NCBI GenBank assembly: GCA_020027415.1
Contig: JAHRAW010000104.1
Location: 1-7,965 of the forward strand
Reading direction: 5' to 3'
Origin: Gammaproteobacteria bacterium
GTDB taxonomy: Bacteria > Pseudomonadota > Gammaproteobacteria > Arenicellales > Poriferihabitantaceae
DNA: 7,965 nt
Shown here: one piece after another, positions 1 to 5,515 of the stretch
Layout of the letters: every line of letters begins with the position of its first letter
Numbering within the stretch: position 1 is the stretch's first letter
Position numbers and translations under genes: made by a program
Notes under the pieces: generated by a model
What the model saw: only the letters and a program-made list of their open reading frames with translations
Database searches by the model: none
Told to the model about the DNA's origin: nothing

Positions 1-180
1 GCCGTTGGCTGGGAGTTCGCTGATGCCGGCAGCGCCGGCGCCGGGATTCGGTTCCATTTCAACGTCCATAAGAGAATCCAGATTAAAGGTGTAACTGGTG
101 CCTTGCGTAATGCTGTCGGTAATTGAATGCATTACATCGGGGTCCAGAAACGGGGTGGTGCTTACGCTGTCATGCACCAC
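1..180 (-). repeat. Near-identical repeat copy B (333-bp period), cut by window edge
   Basis: This is the second copy of the module repeat, encoding VVHDSVST through ISELPANG again. The unit is cut by the window edge after 60 codons, so the total number of modules cannot be known here. The exact multiple-of-three period means copy gain or loss would keep the frame. Confidence 0.9.
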
Positions 181-676
181 CTCAGTTGGCGGCGGCGTAA
201 CCGTGATCGCAAAACTAAACTCCCGCACATCCGAACTTATGTCTGTGCCGATGAGGACGAAGGATGCCGTTCCGACAAAATCGTCGGTCGGTGTATAGGT
301 TACCTCTTGCGTACCATCATTATAAGTCAGCATGCCGTTGGCTGGGAGTTCGCTGATGCCGGCAGCGCCGGCGCCGGGATTCGGTTCCAATTCAACGTCC
401 ATAAGAGAATCCAGATTAAAGGTGTAACTGGTGCCTTGCGGAATGCTGTCGGTAATTGGATGCATTAAATCGGGGAGGTCAAGCGTGACGGTGCTTACGC
501 TGTCATGCACCACCGCGAGCGCATGGGGGGTGTAGGCGACGCACAGCAACAGCGCGCTCAGCGCGATGATGCGTTGCCGAAATCGGGCTCGGGTCTGCGC
601 CGGGCAGACCTGACCTCTAAAATTCGGGGGGGGGGGGGGGGGGGGAAATGGTTAATGGTTTGAATGCGTGTTGCAT
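1..676 (-). CDS. Exported cadherin/Ig-like repeat surface protein, 5' part only, out of frame at a poly-C tract
   Basis: This is the N-terminal part of a secreted or surface protein; the gene continues past position 1. From 625 down to 1 the minus strand is open. It first encodes a signal peptide: a basic RFRQR segment, the hydrophobic run IIALSALLLCVAY, and a likely cleavage after HALA near 514. After that come 111-residue repeats, each beginning VVHDSVST and containing TYTPTDDFVGTASF and FAITVTPPP, the pattern of bacterial cadherin-like/Ig-like adhesion modules. This frame has no ATG, GTG or TTG between its upstream stop (654-652) and the hydrophobic core. The plausible start is the ATG at 676-674, preceded by GAGGA at 686-682. 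From there the frame enters 20 C residues (645-626) and, at this length, hits TAG at 619-617. A tract of 19 or 22 would join start and signal peptide. The module family is fairly clear; the ligand or target is unknown. Confidence 0.72.
334..513 (-). repeat. Near-identical repeat copy A (333-bp period)
   Basis: This segment matches 1-180 at an offset of exactly 333 bases, or 111 codons, with about a dozen mismatches, most of them clustered at 476-492. It encodes the first part of the first repeat module of the surface protein. The high nucleotide identity points to recent duplication or ongoing homogenisation. Confidence 0.9.
626..645. repeat. Homopolymeric G(20) tract, candidate phase-variation switch
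   Basis: Twenty consecutive G on the plus strand lie within the 5' coding part of the minus-strand surface protein, between its start codon and its signal peptide. On the coding strand they form proline codons. Such tracts mutate by slipped-strand mispairing and typically switch surface genes on and off. At length 20 the reading frame terminates six bases past the tract. Homopolymers this long are also prone to sequencing error, so the true length is uncertain. Confidence 0.85.
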
Positions 677-681
677 GAGAA

Positions 682-686
682 TCCTC
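682..686 (-). promoter_or_regulatory. Shine-Dalgarno for the surface protein start at 676
   Basis: GAGGA on the minus strand lies five bases before the ATG at 676-674. It is the only clear ribosome-binding site upstream of the signal peptide, and it decides the start even though that start is out of frame at the present tract length. Confidence 0.6.
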
Positions 687-757
687 GCTGATGATTGGTT
701 AAAAATGTGGGGGTATTAAGCAGGCAACCTGGTTGGGTGGACTGCGCTATGGGGTGG

Positions 758-786
758 AATGTAACCAACTTGGGCGGGTATGTCAA
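758..786 (-). promoter_or_regulatory. Candidate sigma70-type promoter for the surface protein
   Basis: On the minus strand a perfect TTGACA (786-781) is followed, after a 17-base spacer, by TACATT (763-758), four of six matches to the -10 consensus. Transcription would start near 750, leaving about 75 bases of leader before the ATG at 676. The assignment rests on consensus match and spacing only. Confidence 0.5.
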
Positions 787-867
787 GCGATAATTGAGAT
801 AAATTTGGCCGCAGAGCCCGGCGTTATTTGGTTGGATTCCAGTTTGCGCGTGGATGACGGCTGGGGC

Positions 868-898
868 TTGCCCCGATAGCGGATTCGGGGAGTATACT
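868..898 (+). promoter_or_regulatory. Candidate promoter for the amine operon
   Basis: TTGCCC (868-873) and TATACT (893-898) resemble -35 and -10 boxes with a 19-base spacer, slightly longer than ideal. Transcription would begin near 905, about 40 bases before the ATG at 944. That argues against the upstream in-frame ATG at 854, which would lie outside the transcript. An inverted repeat fills the spacer. Confidence 0.38.
871..890. promoter_or_regulatory. Inverted repeat in the promoter spacer, possible operator
   Basis: CCCCGA (871-876) and TCGGGG (885-890) form a six-base inverted repeat with an eight-base centre, sitting between the candidate -35 and -10 boxes of the plus-strand operon. 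A second small dyad, GGGGCTTGCCCC (863-874), overlaps its left arm. The position would suit a repressor or MerR-like regulator, but no regulator gene is in view. It could equally be a REP-like intergenic element. Confidence 0.3.
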
Positions 899-943
899 CT
901 AACGCACCCCAAATCCAACTCTAACTTCAACTTCAACCTGAAC

Positions 944-2308
944 ATGGGTAGCCACACCCCGCTCGCCGCGTATCTGCAACAACATCCGGATACGCAATAT
1001 GTGGATGCGATGTTGTGCGATGTTTCCTGCGTGATGCGCGGCAAACGTTATCCGATTGGCATGGCCGACAAACTTTTTACCGACGGCATGATGTCGCCCG
1101 GCTCGCTGTTTTTATTATCGGTGAACGGCGCTTCGCTGGACCCGGAAGGGCTTGGGTTTTCCGATGGCGACCCCGACCAAGTGGCAATGCCCATCGCCGA
1201 TACGCTGGTGCCGGCGCCGTGGGCGCAACACCCGACCGCGCAAGTGATGATGAGCATGCAAGGTTTGGATAAGCAGCCGTATTATTTTGAGCCGCGCAAT
1301 GTTCTAACGCGCGTCATCAATCGTTTCAGCGAATTAAATCTGCGCCCGGTGGCAGCCTTTGAACTGGAGTTTTATCTGCTGGACCGCGCCCACCGGCATG
1401 GCAAATGCCTGCAACCGCCGCGCGCGCCGCTCAGCCGACAACGCCTCACCGGCACGCAAGTATACAGTTTGGACGAACTGGAAGAATTCAGCGACTACTT
1501 GCATGCGGTGCTGGAGGCATGCGCGCAGCAAGGCGTGGCAAGCGGCGCCATGTCGGCGGAATACGCCCCGGGTCAGTTTGAAATCAATCTGTGCCATAGC
1601 GAACAACTGCTCGCCGCCGCCGACCAGTGCGTGATGTTCCGCCGCATCGTGCAGTGCGTGGCAAAGCAACATCAAATGCAAAGCACTTTTATGGCAAAGC
1701 CGTATGCCGACCACGCCGGCAGCGGGTTGCACTTGCACCTCAGCCTGCTCAATGCCGACGGGGAAAATGTATTTGCCGGAGACGGGCGATTCCCGGAGCC
1801 GACTTGCGCCAGCGCGCTGCTAAAGTATGCGATTGGCGGGCTGCAACAAAGCATGCCAGAAAGCATGGCGTTGTTCGCCCCCAATATTAATTCCTATCGG
1901 CGTTTCGCCGCCAACAATTATGTGCCGATGGGGCCCAGTTGGGGGTTTGACAATCGCTCGGTTGCCATTCGCATTCCCAAAAGTCCGCCGCGCGCGCGCC
2001 GTTTTGAATATCGCGTCGCCGGCGCCGACGCCAATCCTTATCTCACTTTGGCGGCGGTGTTAGCCGGGCTTCATCATGGCATCAGCAAGCGCCTTGAGGC
2101 GGATGCCGCGGCGACCGGCAACGCCGGCGCGGCGAAGCACCCGGCAATTCCGTTTGACTTGCCAAGCGCGGTGGACGAATGTCGCCGCGGACCGATTTTG
2201 GCGGACTATTTGGGGCGGCAATACTTAAACGCGTATTGCGCTTGCAAGTTGAAAGAATACCAACAATTTATAGACCGCAAACCACCGCAAGCCGGTTGGT
2301 ATTTATAA
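944..2308 (+). CDS. Glutamine synthetase-family gamma-glutamyl-amine ligase (PuuA-like)
   Basis: This 454-residue cytoplasmic ligase is predicted to join glutamate to an amine with ATP, giving a gamma-glutamylamide. It aligns well with E. coli PuuA from the start: YPNTQYVD in PuuA corresponds to HPDTQYVD here, followed by RGKRYP. The glutamine-synthetase metal and substrate positions are present: E140 and E142 in FELEFYLLD, E206 and E213 around AEYAPGQFEI, H263 and H265 in GSGLHLHLS, an Arg in NRSVAIRIP, and E355 ahead of the AGADANPYL motif. I chose the ATG at 944 because homology begins there and a candidate promoter lies just upstream. An in-frame ATG at 854 would add 30 residues of low-complexity Asn/Phe sequence. 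No good Shine-Dalgarno precedes 944. The next gene begins 27 bases after the stop. The amine substrate cannot be read from sequence; putrescine, another polyamine, methylamine or ethanolamine-type compounds are all possible. It is unlikely to be the housekeeping GlnA. Confidence 0.88.
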   Translation: MGSHTPLAAYLQQHPDTQYVDAMLCDVSCVMRGKRYPIGMADKLFTDGMMSPGSLFLLSVNGASLDPEGLGFSDGDPDQVAMPIADTLVPAPWAQHPTAQVMMSMQGLDKQPYYFEPRNVLTRVINRFSELNLRPVAAFELEFYLLDRAHRHGKCLQPPRAPLSRQRLTGTQVYSLDELEEFSDYLHAVLEACAQQGVASGAMSAEYAPGQFEINLCHSEQLLAAADQCVMFRRIVQCVAKQHQMQSTFMAKPYADHAGSGLHLHLSLLNADGENVFAGDGRFPEPTCASALLKYAIGGLQQSMPESMALFAPNINSYRRFAANNYVPMGPSWGFDNRSVAIRIPKSPPRARRFEYRVAGADANPYLTLAAVLAGLHHGISKRLEADAAATGNAGAAKHPAIPFDLPSAVDECRRGPILADYLGRQYLNAYCACKLKEYQQFIDRKPPQAGWYL

Positions 2309-2324
2309 TCAGATTAAGAAATTT

Positions 2325-2331
2325 AAGGAGG
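2325..2331 (+). promoter_or_regulatory. Strong Shine-Dalgarno for the amine dehydrogenase
   Basis: AAGGAGG is a full anti-16S match and ends four bases before the ATG at 2336. It fixes that start and suggests the flavoprotein is the best translated gene of the operon. Confidence 0.8.
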
Positions 2332-2335
2332 CAAC

Positions 2336-4462
2336 ATGCGCCGCGACCCGCGTTATGACATTCTGTTTGAGCCGGTGAAAATCGGTCCGGTAACCAGCCG
2401 CAACCGCTTTTATCAAGTGCCGCATTGCAACGGTTTGGGGCATGTTTATCCGCGCGCCGAAGCCCGCCAGCGCGGAATTAAAGCCGAAGGCGGCTGGGGC
2501 GTGGTGTCCACGCAGGAGGTGGAAATCCACCCCAGTTCGGAATGGTCGCCCTATATTGAAGGTCGCCTGTGGGACGCCGGCGACATGAAACGGCTGCGCT
2601 TGATGGTGGATGCGGTGCATGAACATGGCGCGCTGGCGGCGATTGAAATCACCCACAACGGGCACGCTTCCGGCAATCGTTACAGCCGCCTGCCGGCTAT
2701 GGGCGTGAGCGGAATCATGGTGGACGGCTATGAACCCAGCCAAGCCTACGCTATGACGCGGCGCGATATCGCCAAGGTTCGCGAGTGGCATCGCCAAGCC
2801 GCGCTGCGCGCCCGCGACATCGGCTTTGACATCGTGTATGTGTATGCGGCGCACGATTTGGCGTTGCCGTTTCATTTCCTTTCCAGACGCCACAACCAGC
2901 GCACCGATGAATACGGCGGCAGTTTGGAAAATCGGGTACGGTTGTTGCGCGAATTGGTGCAGGACAGCAAAGCGGCGGTGGGCGACCGCTGCGGCATTGC
3001 GCTGCGTTTCACGGTGCATGAAATGGCCGGCGAAGATCGCATCACCGCGCAAGACGAGGGGCGCGAAGTGGTGCAGATGCTTGCCGAGTTGCCGGACTTG
3101 TGGGATGTCAATGTCAGCGACTGGTCATACGATTCCGCCAGCGCAAGATTTAGCGAGGAGGGTTTCCAAGAACCATACACCGCGTTCGTCAAGCAAGTGA
3201 CTAACAAACCGGTGGTCGGGGTGGGGCGCTTCACTTCTCCGGAGACGATGGTGTCGCAAATTGAACGCGGCGTGCTGGATCTCATCGGCGCCGCCCGACC
3301 CTCCATCGCCGACCCGTTTCTGCCGGCCAAGATTGAACGCGGGCGGGCGGACGATATCCGCGAATGCATCGGTTGTAATATCTGCGCTTCCGGCGATATG
3401 ACGGTGCGCCCGATTCGCTGCACGCAAAATCCCACCGTGGGCGAGGAATATCGGCGCGACTGGCATCCGCAAAAAATCGCCGCCGCGACTAGCGATGCGG
3501 CGTTGCTCATGGTCGGCGGCGGCGCGGCTGGTTTGGAGGCGGCAATGTCGTTGGGGCAGCGCGGCTATCGCGTCACGGTGGCGGAAGCGGCGGCGCAATT
3601 CGGCGGGCGCGTGTGGCGGGAAAGCAACTTGCCGGGGTTAAGCAGTTGGCGGCGGGTGTTGGATTATCGCCTTGCGCAATTGCAAAAATTGCCCAACGTA
3701 CAATCTTTCACGCACAGCGAACTGGAGGCCGAACAAATCTTGCAATTCGCCAACGAGTTGCAAGCCGCGCACATCGTGCTCGCCACCGGCGCAAAATGGA
3801 CCCGCGACGGGGTCGGGCGAAGCCACCACAAGCCGCTGCCGCATGACGACAGCGTGCGCTTGCTTACGCCGGACGATATCATGCGCGCGCCCACGTCCAC
3901 GCCCAAGTCTGTTGCTGACGCTAAGCCCGCCGCCGACGGTGCGCTTGCCATGCGCGGCGAGGTGATGATTTATGACGATGATCACTATTACATGGCAAGC
4001 GTCATCGCGGAAAAATTGGTGGCGGGCGGCGCGCAAGTTACTTTGGTTACGCCGGCTGCGGAGGTCGCCGTCTGGACGCGCAACACTTTGGAGCAGGAGC
4101 ATATTGAAAACCGCCTGCGTGAGTTGGGCGTGACCATCATCGAACGACACAAAATCCACCAAGTGCGCGCCAAGCAAGTGACGCTGCAACATGTCAGCGG
4201 CAAACAAACTTGCGCCTTGACGCCCGCCGCAGTGGTGATGGTCACCGCGCGCCGCCCATGCGAATCGCTCTACTGGGCGTTGCATGCGCAACAGAGTCAA
4301 TGGGCGACCGCCGGCGTGCAATCGGTGTCGCGTATCGGCGATTGCTTGGCGCCCGGCACGATTGCGGCGGCGGTTTATGAGGGGCATCGCTTCGCCCGCG
4401 AGTTTGACGGCGCGGTGGAGGTGGATGCGGTGCCGTTCAAACGCGAGTATGTGGAGGTGTGA
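2336..4462 (+). CDS. TMADH/DMADH-like Fe-S flavoprotein amine dehydrogenase
   Basis: This 708-residue protein has the layout of trimethylamine and dimethylamine dehydrogenases, which oxidatively dealkylate amines and pass electrons to ETF. Residues 1-370 form the Old Yellow Enzyme-type FMN barrel. Cys31 in FYQVPHC matches the Cys that bonds FMN covalently in TMADH. Tyr170, His173 and Asp266 match the active-site triad. Cys344, Cys347, Cys350 and Cys362 form the [4Fe-4S] motif CIGCNIC...RCTQN. Residues 385-690 carry the dinucleotide-binding VGGGAAG (393-399) and a RIGD...GHRFARE C-terminus. Of the TMADH aromatic bowl (Tyr60, Trp264, Trp355), only the Trp264 equivalent (W263) is kept; the others are Glu61 and Asp354. 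The substrate is therefore probably not trimethylamine; a secondary amine or a charged amine such as histamine or a polyamine is more likely. It is coupled to the next gene by a 4-base overlap. Family confidence is high, substrate confidence low. Confidence 0.9.
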   Translation: MRRDPRYDILFEPVKIGPVTSRNRFYQVPHCNGLGHVYPRAEARQRGIKAEGGWGVVSTQEVEIHPSSEWSPYIEGRLWDAGDMKRLRLMVDAVHEHGALAAIEITHNGHASGNRYSRLPAMGVSGIMVDGYEPSQAYAMTRRDIAKVREWHRQAALRARDIGFDIVYVYAAHDLALPFHFLSRRHNQRTDEYGGSLENRVRLLRELVQDSKAAVGDRCGIALRFTVHEMAGEDRITAQDEGREVVQMLAELPDLWDVNVSDWSYDSASARFSEEGFQEPYTAFVKQVTNKPVVGVGRFTSPETMVSQIERGVLDLIGAARPSIADPFLPAKIERGRADDIRECIGCNICASGDMTVRPIRCTQNPTVGEEYRRDWHPQKIAAATSDAALLMVGGGAAGLEAAMSLGQRGYRVTVAEAAAQFGGRVWRESNLPGLSSWRRVLDYRLAQLQKLPNVQSFTHSELEAEQILQFANELQAAHIVLATGAKWTRDGVGRSHHKPLPHDDSVRLLTPDDIMRAPTSTPKSVADAKPAADGALAMRGEVMIYDDDHYYMASVIAEKLVAGGAQVTLVTPAAEVAVWTRNTLEQEHIENRLRELGVTIIERHKIHQVRAKQVTLQHVSGKQTCALTPAAVVMVTARRPCESLYWALHAQQSQWATAGVQSVSRIGDCLAPGTIAAAVYEGHRFAREFDGAVEVDAVPFKREYVEV

Positions 4463-5316
4463 GCGGTTTGCCGACTACAACCAAAACTATAGCCACTGCC
4501 ACAACAACAACGGCAACGCAAAGCCCGCCACCCCGCGCTAGCCAATCGGCGGCGGCGCGCGCTGCGGAATTGCCAAGGCCGGTGTTGCAAGCGCTGGATT
4601 TATGCAAGCGGTTCGGCGGCTTGCGCGCGGTGGACAAAGTCAATCTGTCGGTGGCGGGCGGCGAAATTCACGCGGTCATTGGTCCCAATGGCGCCGGCAA
4701 AAGCACCCTCATTGCCCAATTAGCCGGCGAATTGAAGCCCGACCGCGGCGTCATACGCTTTGACGGCAACGATATTACCGCGCTGGACAGCGCGCGGCGC
4801 GCGCGGCTGGGCTTGGCGCGTTGCTTTCAAATCACCAGCGTCATCATGCCGATGACCTTGTTAGAAAATGTGATGTTGGCGGCGCTTGCCCGGCGCGGGC
4901 TTTGGCGGCGGTGCTGGCGGTCGTTGCTTAGCGACCGCGAGTTGCGCGCGGCGGCAATGCAAGCGCTCGCCGCCGCGGGCTTGGAGGCGCATGCCGAGTG
5001 TCTCGCCGCGCATGTTTCGCATGGGCAACATCGCCAACTGGAAATCGCCATGGCGTTGGCGATGCAACCGAAATTGTTGTTGTTGGATGAGCCGGCTGCC
5101 GGCATGGACGCCGCGGAAACCACGCGCTTAGTCGCCTTGCTCGGCGGCTTGAAAAGGAAGGTCACCATGCTGCTGATTGAGCATGACATGCGCGCGGTGT
5201 TTGCCTTGGCGGACACCATTTCGGTGCTGGTCGGCGGGCGGTTAATTGCCACCGACCGCGCCGACAACATCCGCGCCAACCCAGCGGTGCAACGCGCTTA
5301 TCTCGGCGAGGCTTGA
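4459..5316 (+). CDS. LivG-type ABC transporter ATP-binding protein
   Basis: This is a cytoplasmic ATPase of the branched-chain amino acid/amide/urea uptake type (LivG/UrtD group). Its nucleotide-binding domain runs from about residue 42 to 285: Walker A GPNGAGKST (75-83), Q-loop Gln124, signature VSHGQ (186-190, a variant of LSGGQ usual in this group), Walker B LLLLDE (206-211), D-loop AGMD, H-loop His242, and the LivG-style ending VQRAYLGEA. The GTG start overlaps the preceding stop as GTGA, implying translational coupling. GGAGG at 4453-4457 is too close for that GTG and would better serve a TTG at 4468. About 40 Thr/Ala/Pro-rich residues precede the domain, an unusual extension with no recognisable motif; GTG 4582 is a possible shorter start. 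Permeases, binding protein and a LivF partner are absent nearby, so it must work with components encoded elsewhere, if functional. The imported compound is inferred, from context only, to be an amine or amide. Confidence 0.87.
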   Translation: MSGLPTTTKTIATATTTTATQSPPPRASQSAAARAAELPRPVLQALDLCKRFGGLRAVDKVNLSVAGGEIHAVIGPNGAGKSTLIAQLAGELKPDRGVIRFDGNDITALDSARRARLGLARCFQITSVIMPMTLLENVMLAALARRGLWRRCWRSLLSDRELRAAAMQALAAAGLEAHAECLAAHVSHGQHRQLEIAMALAMQPKLLLLDEPAAGMDAAETTRLVALLGGLKRKVTMLLIEHDMRAVFALADTISVLVGGRLIATDRADNIRANPAVQRAYLGEA

Positions 5317-5515
5317 ACGTGACGGGTTGGATAAACTAGAAAGCAAAACCGCAAAAGCAGCAAGGCAAAACCGCAAAGGTAACAAGGCGGTCGCCGCGCG
5401 CAAGCTGGTGTCTGCCGCCAGTTAAGGTACGGCGTTGCGGTTACCGAGCAGGGCCGCCCTACTTTAATCGGATGCTTTGCTTTACACTCTCACCAGCAAT
5501 TCACGAGCATCGCAT
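5317..5515. other. Intergenic region between the ABC ATPase and the mutase
   Basis: This 199-base gap contains no convincing gene. It holds a two-copy 22-bp tandem repeat near its left end and a GC-rich stretch with the dyad AGGGCCGCCCT around 5450-5460. I found no clear hairpin-plus-T-run terminator and no strong promoter; TACACT (5483-5488) is a weak -10 candidate without a matching -35. No good Shine-Dalgarno precedes the mutase ATG at 5516. Confidence 0.6.
5343..5386. repeat. Two tandem copies of a 22-bp repeat
   Basis: GCAAAACCGCAAA begins at 5343 and again at 5365, within two 22-base units that differ at three positions, both ending in CAAG-type sequence. Function is unknown; it could be a binding site pair or simple local duplication. 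Confidence 0.6.

Noticed and set aside
98..468. Plus-strand open frames across the repeat region
   Set aside because: They are antisense to the cadherin-like repeats, whose minus-strand translation is clearly protein-like.
863..874. GGGGCTTGCCCC hairpin as a terminator
   Set aside because: The stem is very short, no T-run follows, and it sits upstream of the operon rather than after a gene.
854..943. In-frame upstream start extending the glutamine synthetase-like protein by 30 residues
   Set aside because: The extra residues are low complexity, have no counterpart in PuuA-type enzymes, and cover the candidate promoter boxes at 868-898.
652..1044. Minus-strand open frame of 130 codons upstream of the surface protein
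   Set aside because: It is antisense to the start of the ligase gene, has no recognisable domain, and ends at the stop just before the poly-C tract. It is best explained as a shadow frame.
2309..4387. Long minus-strand open frames (247-249 codons) opposite the amine dehydrogenase
   Set aside because: They lie in GC-rich antisense sequence, have His/Arg/Ala-heavy composition and no family motifs, and sit opposite a highly conserved enzyme.
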